Origin: CAYWVR01 sp964461715
Lineage (GTDB): Bacteria; Planctomycetota; Phycisphaerae; FEN-1346
Assembly: GCA_964461715.1 (NCBI GenBank)
Contig: CAYWVR010000010.1
Span: 1 to 64,000 of the forward strand
Direction of reading: 5' to 3'
DNA: 64,000 bases
This document shows, in pieces, positions 57,417-64,000 of this stretch; within the stretch, counting starts at the first letter, position 1; each line of letters opens with the position of its first letter. The translations under genes were made by a program, and so were the position numbers. The notes beneath the pieces were generated by a model. The model searched no databases. It saw nothing but the letters and a program-made list of their open reading frames with translations, and was not told where the DNA came from.

Positions 57417-57908
57417 TCAAGCGTTACGGTTCATCAGGACGACGGCGTGGGCGGCGACGGCTTCGCCTTCGCCGACGGGGCCGAGGCCCTCCATCGTCCG
57501 GGCCTTGAGGCCGACCCCGTGGGGCTCAAGGCCCAGGAGGCCCGCCAGGTTCGCCCGCATCTCGGCCTTGCGCTCGCCGAGCTTCGGCCGCTCGAGGATC
57601 ACGTTGACGTCGGCCTGGGCGATGCGCCAACCCGTCTCGGCGGCCATCGCGAGGCACCGGCCGAGGATTGTCGCGCCGGCCGCGCCCTTCCACGCCGGAT
57701 CGGTGTCCGGGAAGTGGTCGCCGAGGTCGCCCAGGCCGGCGGCCCCGAGGACGGCGTCGGCCACGGCGTGGAGGACGACGTCGCCGTCGGAGTGGGCGAG
57801 GGCCCCCGCGTCGGCGGGCACCTCGATCCCCGCGAGCATCAGGGGCCGGCCCGCGACGAGACGGTGGACGTCGAAGCCCAGCCCGATGCGGATCGCCGGT
57901 GTGGCCAT
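57417..57908 (-). CDS. ispF: 2-C-methyl-D-erythritol 2,4-cyclodiphosphate synthase
   Basis: 163 residues. It forms the cyclic diphosphate in the MEP isoprenoid pathway. Zinc ligands are in RIGLGFDVHRLVAGRPLMLA (Asp, His) and the third His in AHSDGDVVLHAVADAVLGAA. Further family motifs are DLGDHFPDTDPAWKG, VNVILERPKLGERKAEMRAN LA and GLGPVGEGEAVAAHAVVLM. Start ATG 57908. Next to cysS, an arrangement frequent in bacteria (often cysS-ispF/ispDF). Confidence 0.96.
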   Translation of the reverse strand: MATPAIRIGLGFDVHRLVAGRPLMLAGIEVPADAGALAHSDGDVVLHAVADAVLGAAGLGDLGDHFPDTDPAWKGAAGATILGRCLAMAAETGWRIAQADVNVILERPKLGERKAEMRANLAGLLGLEPHGVGLKARTMEGLGPVGEGEAVAAHAVVLMNRNA

Positions 57909-58006
57909 GGCCGTCCCGTTTGCCCTTGCGGCGCCCGATTCACGAAACGGGCTGCGCCGGGCGCACCCGGCACAGCCCGTGGCTCGTGCTGCGTGCGCGC
58001 CTCCGG

Positions 58007-59374
58007 TCACTTTCCCGTCAAGTTTCTGAGGCGGCTGGAGGCCTCCTCGTGCTGCTGCGGCACCGGCGACTGGGCGAGCACCCGGTTGTAGAGCTCGACG
58101 GCCTTGTCGCGGTTCAGCAGCTTCTCTTCGTAGATCTTGGCCGCGTTCAGCAGGGCCGGGTGCTTGGTCTTGGGGTTCCACTGGGCGGCCCGCTCGTAGG
58201 CTTGGACGGCGCGGGCCCAGTCCTCGAAGTACCATCCGCCGTAGATCTCGCCCATGCGGAAGGCGGCATCGTCGATCTTATCGCTGGAGGGATACTTCTG
58301 GATGATCGTCTTGAACTTCTCGAACGCCAGTTTCAGGTAGGCCTTCTTGCCGGGCGGGAAGGCCGGGTAATTCTTGAAGTACACCCCTTCCTCGAAGAGC
58401 TGGTCGGCCGCCGGCACCCGCTGGATGGGCTTGAGGTTCGGCCCGGCCAGTTCCGGCACGATCAGGTACCGCGGCTTCGGGACGCCCTCGTAGGCCGAGA
58501 GCTCCGAGTCCACCCACTCGATCTTGTACGCCGTGCCGCGCGCCACGTAGTGGTCCTTCAGGGCCTTGAGGGCCCGCTCGTAGGCCTGGCGGGTCCGGGC
58601 GACCTCCTCGACGAGGCCCAGCTCGCCCATGCCCGCGAGGTTGGGCTGCGGCTCGTGGAGGGGCGCGACTTGGGACTCGGCGGCCTCGGCCTGGACGTCC
58701 TCGGGCTCGGGCGGAGCGGCTAGGGGGGCCGGCGGCATGGTCGTCGGGGTGGTTGCGGCGGGCGGTTCGGTCGCGACGGGAACCGCCGTCACGGTCTCGA
58801 CGGGGACGACGGTCATGGTCTCGGCGGGCATCTCGCTGGGCATCTCGCTGGGCATCTCGCTGGGCGTCTCGGCAGGGGCGGCGACGGGGGCGGCGGCGGG
58901 GACTTCGATGACCTCGGGCGCGGCGGTGTCGGTTGCGGAGGGGACCTCGACGGCGGGGACGGTGGTCGGCTCCTCGGCTTCCGCGGGGGTCTCGGGCGGC
59001 GTGGGCGCCTCGACGGGCGTCTCCGAGGGGGTCGGACGCTCGGCGGCCATGGGCTCGTCGGGGACGGCGGGCTCGTCGGGTATGGCGGATTCCTTCGGGG
59101 CCTCTTCCGGCTCGGCCGGGGTTTCTTCGGGTTCGACCGTCTCGGGCTCGGGCTCGGCGGGGGGGTCCGGTTCCTCGGGCTCGGCCGGGGGCGCGGGCTG
59201 TTCCTCGGGGGGCCGCTCGTCCCCCGTCGGGGGGATGGGCGCGACGTCGGTCGGCCGGTCCGGGGTCAGACGGACGGGGGGCAAAAGGAACTCCTCGTCG
59301 TCCCGGCCCCGGGCGGCGCCGGAAAGGCCCAAGGCCAGGGCGGCGACGAGGACGGCGAACATGAGGTGGCGCAT
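58007..59374 (-). CDS. Exported Pro/Glu-rich protein with TPR-like C-terminal domain
   Basis: 455 residues from the ATG at 59374 (GGAGGAAA upstream; an ATG six codons earlier is less well placed). Signal peptide MFAVLVAALALGLSGAARG. Residues about 30-245 are low-complexity Pro/Glu/Thr/Ala (PAEPEEPDPPAEPEPE), including a tandem SEMP repeat coded by three 12-bp units (58825-58860). Residues about 270-455 are helical, with TPR-like units of the BamD/YbgF sort: YLKLAFEKFKTIIQKYPSSD, DDAAFRMGEIYGG, ARAVQAYERAAQWNPKTKHP. It may span the cell envelope and organise an assembly. No partner is evident. Confidence 0.75.
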   Translation of the reverse strand: MRHLMFAVLVAALALGLSGAARGRDDEEFLLPPVRLTPDRPTDVAPIPPTGDERPPEEQPAPPAEPEEPDPPAEPEPETVEPEETPAEPEEAPKESAIPDEPAVPDEPMAAERPTPSETPVEAPTPPETPAEAEEPTTVPAVEVPSATDTAAPEVIEVPAAAPVAAPAETPSEMPSEMPSEMPAETMTVVPVETVTAVPVATEPPAATTPTTMPPAPLAAPPEPEDVQAEAAESQVAPLHEPQPNLAGMGELGLVEEVARTRQAYERALKALKDHYVARGTAYKIEWVDSELSAYEGVPKPRYLIVPELAGPNLKPIQRVPAADQLFEEGVYFKNYPAFPPGKKAYLKLAFEKFKTIIQKYPSSDKIDDAAFRMGEIYGGWYFEDWARAVQAYERAAQWNPKTKHPALLNAAKIYEEKLLNRDKAVELYNRVLAQSPVPQQHEEASSRLRNLTGK

Positions 59375-59545
59375 CGACGTTTCCTCCGTCATGTCTGCGG
59401 GTCGCTCAAGGGCCTGCACACGCGCACAGCCCGCTCGCTCACGTTTTCATTAGATTCACGCCCCGCGATACCGTCAAGGAAAAAGCGATATCAGGCCCCC
59501 GGCGGGATCGGAGGGCGCAGCCGCAAGCGGCGTAAGACAAGCGGC

Positions 59546-61024
59546 TCAGGGCGTGCGCTTGCGGAACCGTTTGCCGAGCCGTTTCAGGGCCCGGCGGCGG
59601 AAGTTCGGGTCGGCGACGTGGGTCCAGAGGCTTCGGAGCATGGCCCGGCGGAAGCGCTCGCGCCCCAGTTTCTCGACCATCGGATGGGCCAGGGCCTTCC
59701 GGTACGGGACCCACGGGGGGTGCTTGCGGAGGAACCGAAGCATGATGCGGGCCTGGATCCGCCGCAGGTCCTCGACGCCGTAATCGTCGCTCACCACGTA
59801 CCGCCGCCGCCCCTCGACCCGCATGCCGGGCTGGGCGAGGACCCATTGCTCGAAGTCCGAGTTCGCGTAGGCGTAAATCTTGTTCGGGCTGATGAAATCG
59901 AGGCCGAGGTCGGCGGCGTAGTCGGCGACGGCGAGCATCTCGGCCTCCGTCTCGCCGGGGTTGCCGATGAGGAAGTTGCCGAGGGTCAGGATATTCGTCT
60001 CCGCAAGGTGCCGGAACGCCCGGCGGGCCATCTCGACGGTGTAGCCCTTGCGCATGGCCTTCAACAGGTCCGGCTGATAGGTCTCCATGCCGACCATGAA
60101 CATGAAGAACCCGGCCCGCTCCATCTTCTTCACCAGTTCGGCGCTGGAGGCCAGGGGATTGACGCGAATCTCACACGCGTACAGGTGCCGCACGTCGCGC
60201 TCGATGAGGAGGTCGCAGATTCGCTCGACGCGTTTCGGGTCGGCGGCAAAGTTGGCGTCGACGAGGTGGACGATGTCGGCGTCGGTCTCGGCGAGCTCGG
60301 CGACGACGTCCTCGGGGTCGCGGCCGATCCAGGGCTGGACTTCGCCGAAGATGTTCTCGCGCCACTTGCAGAACGCGCAGACCATCGGGCACCCGACGCT
60401 CGTGATGATGTTGTCGCCCTTGAGGCTGAGCCACGGGTAGGCGTAGCGTCGGACGGAGCGGTCGATGTGGTAGTGGTCGACGGCGACGCCGCTGCGGCGG
60501 GGGTTCTTGACGAGCTCGGCCTCGGGGGGCTTCCGTGCCGGGTGGCCGTCGCGGGCCGCGCGGGGCAGGGCCGTGGGCCGGCGGCGATACCAGAGCCCCG
60601 CCACGTCTTCCGGCCGCCCGCGTTCGACCAGCTCCCGCAGTGTGTCCTCCCCGTACCCGCGCACCAGGATGTCGACGCCGGGGAGCGCGGCGAGGACCTC
60701 CTCGGCATTTCGCGTGGCGTAGAGGCCGCCGAGGACGACGGTGACGTCGTCGGGGAGGGAGCGGATCAGGCCGTCGGTCTCCTCGTCCCGCCCCCACATC
60801 AGCGACACGGCCACCAGATCCGGCCGGAAGGACCGCACGAGGTCCGCGAGTGGCCGCGTCTCCATCCGCATGTCGACGAGCATCAGGTCCCGCACGACCG
60901 GCCGCAGGGCCGTTGCCACCACCTCCAGCCCGATCGGATTGATGACGGCCAATCCCCCGTAGAGCTTCTCGCTCTTCTTCTCGGGACCGTAGGGATAGAC
61001 GAGGAGGGGCCGTGACCAGCTCAT
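59546..61024 (-). CDS. B12-binding-domain radical SAM protein
   Basis: 492 residues. The first about 150 form a cobalamin-binding-like Rossmann domain (GLEVVATALRPVVRDLMLVD, VTVVLGGLYATRNAEEVLAA) without a clear DxHxxG. The radical SAM domain has the [4Fe-4S] motif in SVGCPMVCAFCKWRE (CxxxCxxC, around 212-219), DIVHLVDANFAADPKRVERI, and GMETYQPDLLKAMRKGY. The C-terminus is basic (RRRALKRLGKRFRKR). Such class B-like enzymes methylate unactivated carbons or phosphinates, or act in lipid and pigment synthesis. Nothing nearby reveals the substrate. Confidence 0.88.
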   Translation of the reverse strand: MSWSRPLLVYPYGPEKKSEKLYGGLAVINPIGLEVVATALRPVVRDLMLVDMRMETRPLADLVRSFRPDLVAVSLMWGRDEETDGLIRSLPDDVTVVLGGLYATRNAEEVLAALPGVDILVRGYGEDTLRELVERGRPEDVAGLWYRRRPTALPRAARDGHPARKPPEAELVKNPRRSGVAVDHYHIDRSVRRYAYPWLSLKGDNIITSVGCPMVCAFCKWRENIFGEVQPWIGRDPEDVVAELAETDADIVHLVDANFAADPKRVERICDLLIERDVRHLYACEIRVNPLASSAELVKKMERAGFFMFMVGMETYQPDLLKAMRKGYTVEMARRAFRHLAETNILTLGNFLIGNPGETEAEMLAVADYAADLGLDFISPNKIYAYANSDFEQWVLAQPGMRVEGRRRYVVSDDYGVEDLRRIQARIMLRFLRKHPPWVPYRKALAHPMVEKLGRERFRRAMLRSLWTHVADPNFRRRALKRLGKRFRKRTP

Positions 61025-61100
61025 GGGCGGCATTATAGGGCAGCGCGGCAGCGCGGGCAACAGCGCGACTCGCGGGAGGCGGGCGCCGGGAGAAGGCCGG

Positions 61101-61721
61101 TCAGTCGTCGCCGAAGAACGCTTCGTCCTCGGCGTGGGCGGTGGCGCGGTCGAGGTCGTCGTGCGTGCCGAAGCGGCCGTCGGGGCCGGCGCTGGTGAGG
61201 CGATACGAGGCCGGGCCCGTCCGTTCGTAACGGATCGGCCGGCCCCACCCGTCGTAGACGAGGTCGACGTGGGCCTGGCCGTCGTCGTCGCCGGGCACGG
61301 CGCCGTCCGCCTGAAGGTTCATCTCGATAATGACGCGGGCCTCCTCGAAGGCCCCCTCGGTGTCGACCCGGGCGGCGGGGCTCGGTGATCCGGTCCCGAA
61401 GTGCGCGAGCAGCGGCGCGCCGCCCCCGATGACCCCGAACAGGACGACCATGAGCACCCAGACGAGCACGACCACCGACCCCAGCGCCCCGAGCACGATC
61501 CCCGCGATGGCGAAGCCGCGCGGCTCGCGGCGCAGGCCGTAGATGCCCAGGACCAGCCCCACGGGGCACGCCAACTGGCACGCCACGAATCCCGCCAGCG
61601 ATACGATGAACGCCGCCAGGCCCATGTTGTTCGACGGGCCCCGGACGTAGACGACCTGCGGGCGGTCGGGCGGCGTGTATCCGCCGGGCGGTCCCGGCGG
61701 TGGCGGGGTGCTCCGGGTCAT
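61101..61721 (-). CDS. DUF4190-like membrane protein with pseudopilin-like C-terminal domain
   Basis: 206 residues, ATG 61721 with AGGGGGA upstream. Pro-rich cytoplasmic N-terminus (STPPPPGPPGGYTPPDRPQ), then two membrane helices of the DUF4190 type (MGLAAFIVSLAGFVACQLAC PVGLVLGIYGLRR, IAGIVLGALGSVVVLVWVLM). The C-terminal domain resembles the GspG/type II secretion minor pilin end: DLVYDGWGRPIRYERTGPAS, YRLTSAGPDGRFGTHDDL, with the acidic Ca2+-site-like loop. The combination of a DUF4190 anchor with a GspG-like tail is unusual. Role unknown. Confidence 0.7.
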   Translation of the reverse strand: MTRSTPPPPGPPGGYTPPDRPQVVYVRGPSNNMGLAAFIVSLAGFVACQLACPVGLVLGIYGLRREPRGFAIAGIVLGALGSVVVLVWVLMVVLFGVIGGGAPLLAHFGTGSPSPAARVDTEGAFEEARVIIEMNLQADGAVPGDDDGQAHVDLVYDGWGRPIRYERTGPASYRLTSAGPDGRFGTHDDLDRATAHAEDEAFFGDD

Positions 61722-61734
61722 GGTCGGTCCCCCT

Positions 61735-61870
61735 TTTTTCGTCGATCCGTCCTTTTCCCCCTCAGCCCTCGTGGGAAGGGGGAGGGCGAGGGGGGCGAAC
61801 GGGAACCCGGGTCCGGCGTCCCCCTCACCCCCGGCCCCTCTCTCATCGAGGGAGAAGGGGGAAGACCCCA
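61735..61870. repeat. G/C-run spacer repeat
   Basis: Alternating blocks such as GGGAAGGGGGAGGGCGAGGGG, CCCCCTCACCCCCGGCCCCTC and TCATCGAGGGAGAAGGGGGA form imperfect inverted repeats. This type of CCCTCACCC/GGGAGA spacer is found scattered in many GC-rich genomes. No gene content. Confidence 0.5.
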
Positions 61871-61879
61871 TCGCCTCCT

Positions 61880-63091
61880 CTAGTCCACCTCCGCAGCCAC
61901 CGAAGCCGCCGCCTCGATGAGCCGCTCGCCGTCGCCGGGCTCGAGGCCCTTGCGGCGGGCGATGTCGATCTCGTACCCGCCCTCGGCGAATGCCTCCTTC
62001 GTGGGCCAGTACCCGATCCATCCCTGGCTCACCGTGGCCAGCAGGAGCGGTCCGCCCACCTTCTGCCGCAGCTCCAGGGCCAGCGCGCTGAAGAGCTCGA
62101 CGGGCACGGTCACCACGCGGCACGGGCCGACCCGCCAGGCCGAGAGGTCCAGCTCGTGGCCCGCGATCTCGACGGTCCGCGAGGCGCAGGCGAGCGACGG
62201 CCTCTCGCGGGCTCCCCGTGTCCCGTGGGCCAGGAGGGCGACGAAGCTGGCGGCGGCATCCGCGACGGGATGCAGGTACTCGGTCCGCTCCTGGGTGGCG
62301 ATCCAGGGATGGACGTCGCCGGAGGCCCCCGCCAGGAAGATGGCCCGCGACTCCGGCACGCGCCGCTCGAGCGCCGAGCACGCCAGCCCCGGCCAGTCCG
62401 CGCTCACGCACCGGCTCACCGGCCCGAGCACGACGCCGTGAGCCCCCAGGCCCCAGAGGAGGTATTGCCTGGGCCCGTCCACCTCGCGAAGCGCCAGGAG
62501 CGTGCACGTCGGGTCGATCATGGGCGGCGGGTCGAGGTCGAATTGCTCGTGCGGACTCCAGCAGTGGGCGAGGCCGTCGGGCGCGGGGACGCGGCGGGTG
62601 TAGCCGAGGCCGAGGGCGGCTTCCCGGACGCTCGCCGTCACGGGATAGAGCCGAAAAGCCGCCCGGGCCGCGGCGTCGCGGACCTTCTCGGGAAGGGCCC
62701 GGAGGTAGCGGCGGGCGGGGGAGTCGGCGTCGGAGGGCGGATCGGGCGCGGCCTTCGTGCCCGTCTCGTAGCCGATGTCGAAGTCCTCGAGCGCGGGGCC
62801 GGAGTGCGTGTGCGTGCACGAGACGATGACCCGGTCCGGCGAGGTCTCGATCTGGTCGGCGACGAGGCGGCGGAGCTTCCTCATCGTCCCGGTTGGAAGG
62901 ACGCAAAGGTCGAGGCTCACCAGCGCCGCCGGCCCGTCGCCGCCGCCGTCGAGCACCAGGGCCCGCACGAGGAGCGGATCATGGACGCCGTCGTTGCCCG
63001 GCGGCAGGGACTCCTGGCGGAACGCGTAGCCGAAGAGGCTGACGTCGGGCCCGGGGGTGATGTCGAGCCTCGCAAACCCCGCTTTCAGCAT
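61880..63091 (-). CDS. Neutral/alkaline ceramidase-like hydrolase
   Basis: 403 residues. N-terminal GFARLDITPGPDVSLFGYAF and the zinc-site-like motif VSCTHTHSGPALEDFD are typical of the neutral/alkaline non-lysosomal ceramidase superfamily. GDVHPWIATQ and FLAGASG follow where the family has its GDxSPN loop. There is no signal peptide, so it is probably cytoplasmic. The chain is shorter than true ceramidases (about 650 residues) and lacks the C-terminal Ig-like domain, as is usual for the many planctomycete paralogues. Substrate unknown. Confidence 0.8.
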   Translation of the reverse strand: MLKAGFARLDITPGPDVSLFGYAFRQESLPPGNDGVHDPLLVRALVLDGGGDGPAALVSLDLCVLPTGTMRKLRRLVADQIETSPDRVIVSCTHTHSGPALEDFDIGYETGTKAAPDPPSDADSPARRYLRALPEKVRDAAARAAFRLYPVTASVREAALGLGYTRRVPAPDGLAHCWSPHEQFDLDPPPMIDPTCTLLALREVDGPRQYLLWGLGAHGVVLGPVSRCVSADWPGLACSALERRVPESRAIFLAGASGDVHPWIATQERTEYLHPVADAAASFVALLAHGTRGARERPSLACASRTVEIAGHELDLSAWRVGPCRVVTVPVELFSALALELRQKVGGPLLLATVSQGWIGYWPTKEAFAEGGYEIDIARRKGLEPGDGERLIEAAASVAAEVD

Positions 63092-63100
63092 TGGGTCGCT

Positions 63101-63163
63101 CCTGTGGAGAAAACCGCTCCGGGAGCCGTTTTCGCTAAAATGCGATTAGTTTTTGCGTCATCC
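63101..63163. repeat. 63-bp direct repeat, unit 1
   Basis: Unit 1 of a pair spaced by 108 bp. It contains the hairpin GCTCCGGGAGC followed by CGTTTTCGCTAAAATGC and TTTTTGCGTCAT. 52 of 63 positions are identical to unit 2. It lies in the gap between hisI and the ceramidase-like gene, and read on the plus strand each hairpin is followed by a T run. Confidence 0.75.
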
Positions 63164-63208
63164 GCGCGGTCCTACCCGTGATTGTGCGCTCTAAGAGCCG
63201 ATTCAGGT

Positions 63209-63271
63209 CCGGTGGAAAAAATGGCTCCGGGAGCCGTTTTTGCTGAAATGCTGTTAGGTTTTGCGTCATGT
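63209..63271. repeat. 63-bp direct repeat, unit 2
   Basis: Unit 2 has the fuller stem GGCTCCGGGAGCC with CGTTTTTGCTGAAATGC and GGTTTTGCGTCATG after it. It ends 17 bp before the hisI stop codon. It may act as the hisI terminator when read on the minus strand (AAAACGGCTCCCGGAGCCATTTTTT). Confidence 0.75.
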
Positions 63272-63287
63272 CGGCTCCGGGGCGCGG

Positions 63288-63680
63288 CTAGGTGGCCTTG
63301 CCGTACTTCTCGGCCGGGTCGAAGATTTTCTCGCCTTCCTCGCGCCACGCCCCGTCGCGCCAGACCCACGAGAAGCAGCTCCGGTAGCCGGTGTGGCAGG
63401 CGGCGTCGCCGAGCTGGTCGACTTTCACCAGGAGCACGTCCTTGTCGCAGTCGGTCCGCAGCTCCTTCAGTTTCTGGACGTTCCCGCTCTGCTCGCCCTT
63501 ATGCCAGAGCTTCGCGCGGGAGCGCGACCAGTAGTGCACCTCGCCCGTCTCGACGGTCTTCGAGAGCGACGCGGCGTTCATGAAGGCCACCATCAGGACC
63601 TCGCCGGTGGCGGCGTCCTGGGTGACCGCGGGGATCAGGCCGTCCGGCCCGAACTTCAGGACCTCCATCCATTCCGGCAT
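63288..63680 (-). CDS. hisI: Phosphoribosyl-AMP cyclohydrolase
   Basis: 130 residues. It opens the adenine ring of phosphoribosyl-AMP in step three of histidine synthesis. Motifs: FGPDGLIPAVTQDAATGEVL MVAFMN, VHYWSRSRAKLWHKGEQSGN, and the metal-binding segment RTDCDKDVLLVKVDQLGDAA CHTGYRSCF with Asp and Cys zinc/magnesium ligands. There is no fused HisE domain, so the pyrophosphohydrolase is separate. No other his gene is in the window. The upstream neighbour is recG. Confidence 0.96.
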   Translation of the reverse strand: MPEWMEVLKFGPDGLIPAVTQDAATGEVLMVAFMNAASLSKTVETGEVHYWSRSRAKLWHKGEQSGNVQKLKELRTDCDKDVLLVKVDQLGDAACHTGYRSCFSWVWRDGAWREEGEKIFDPAEKYGKAT

Positions 63681-63701
63681 CGTGATTTCTTCCTTCCTTG
63701 C

Positions 63702-64000
63702 TCAGCCGACCTCAATGAGCTTCATCGTGTCGCGGAACCGTTTTGCGAGCGCTCGTCGCACCCCGATCGACGCCGGCTGCGAGAGGTCCGGGTCGCGCTC
63801 GATCCACGCGAACGCCTCCTGCCGCGCCAGGCGCAGCAAGTCGTAGTCCTCGATCACATTCCCGAGCCTCAGGTCCGGCATCCCGTGCTGTCGGGTGCCG
63901 AAGAACTCGCCCGGCCCGCGGAGCCGCAGGTCCTCCTCGGCGATGCGAAAGCCGTCGGTCGTCTCGACCATGACTTCGAGGCGCCGCTTCGCCTCCGCCG
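63702..64000 (-). CDS. recG: ATP-dependent DNA helicase RecG, C-terminal part
   Basis: The frame is open to the window edge, and about 99 C-terminal residues are visible. They contain the diagnostic RLEVMVETTDGFRIAEEDLR LRGPGEFFGTRQHGMPDLRL followed by DYDLLRLARQEAFAWIERDP and a C-terminal RFRDTMKLIEVG. This is the TRG (translocation in RecG) end of the helicase that remodels stalled forks. The rest lies beyond position 64000. Confidence 0.93.
   Translation of the reverse strand, partial: AEAKRRLEVMVETTDGFRIAEEDLRLRGPGEFFGTRQHGMPDLRLGNVIEDYDLLRLARQEAFAWIERDPDLSQPASIGVRRALAKRFRDTMKLIEVG

Noticed and set aside
58825..58860. Short tandem repeat as a CRISPR-like array
   Set aside because: Three 12-bp units encode SEMP in frame inside a low-complexity protein segment and have no spacers.

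Overview
The window is a high-GC bacterial chromosome segment that most resembles Planctomycetota. It has a hydrazine-synthase-alpha-like heme protein with C-terminal HEAT repeats, a PQQ-propeller/HEAT giant protein, prepilin-like proteins, a TIGR03790-type protein, RHS debris and many short fragmented genes between intact operons. The assignment is inference from gene content only. Genes are dense and often overlap by ATGA. GTG starts are common, and all three tRNA genes encode their own CCA end.

Layout. 1-2200: a 5'-truncated ankyrin gene of lower GC, then remnants of a serine-recombinase element abutting a gene fragment. 2214-6029: the 1271-residue di-heme HEAT protein. 6200-7430: RHS and integrase fragments fused end to end, tRNA-Ser(UGA) and a dispersed repeat. 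7428-15210 (minus strand): a run of secreted heme, propeller and HEAT proteins. 15320-20586 (minus): a diguanylate cyclase, an SsuABC/NMT1-type ABC importer and a porin.

20709-29018 is the most interesting part, a complete selenocysteine island. selA-selB run on the plus strand. selC (tRNA-Sec) and an unusual selD run towards them on the minus strand. On each side lies a secreted protein gene whose apparent TGA stop is followed by exactly 41 more in-frame codons. The two 41-residue tails are clearly homologous (25/41 identical), and in both genes a bacterial-SECIS-like hairpin sits at the same distance after the TGA. They are read here as two paralogous selenoproteins of a family I do not recognise, with a UGGTC motif. 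The selD product is extended by a CC-rich linker and an AhpD/carboxymuconolactone-decarboxylase-like CxxC domain.

29610-46130: an aconitase-family enzyme, a NifU-like scaffold, a ferredoxin, an NrnA-type phosphoesterase, tRNA-Leu(GAG), an aldo/keto reductase, a TRAP-TAXI transporter, a small kinase-like protein, two pseudopilins, an epimerase, rsmA, pdxA, riboflavin synthase and a MATE exporter. 46965-51588: a promoter, an Ile/Val-rich leader peptide, an antiterminator/terminator pair and an overlapping cimA-valS operon, a good candidate for classical transcription attenuation. 51724-64000: a bifunctional-nuclease-family protein, a TIGR03790 protein, a hicB remnant, ruvCAB, cysS, ispF, a Pro/Glu-rich TPR-like protein, a radical SAM/B12 protein, a membrane protein with a pseudopilin-like tail, a ceramidase-like hydrolase, hisI and the 3' end of recG.

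Limits: no database search was possible, so family names rest on motif recognition. No CRISPR array, rRNA gene or intact transposon was seen.
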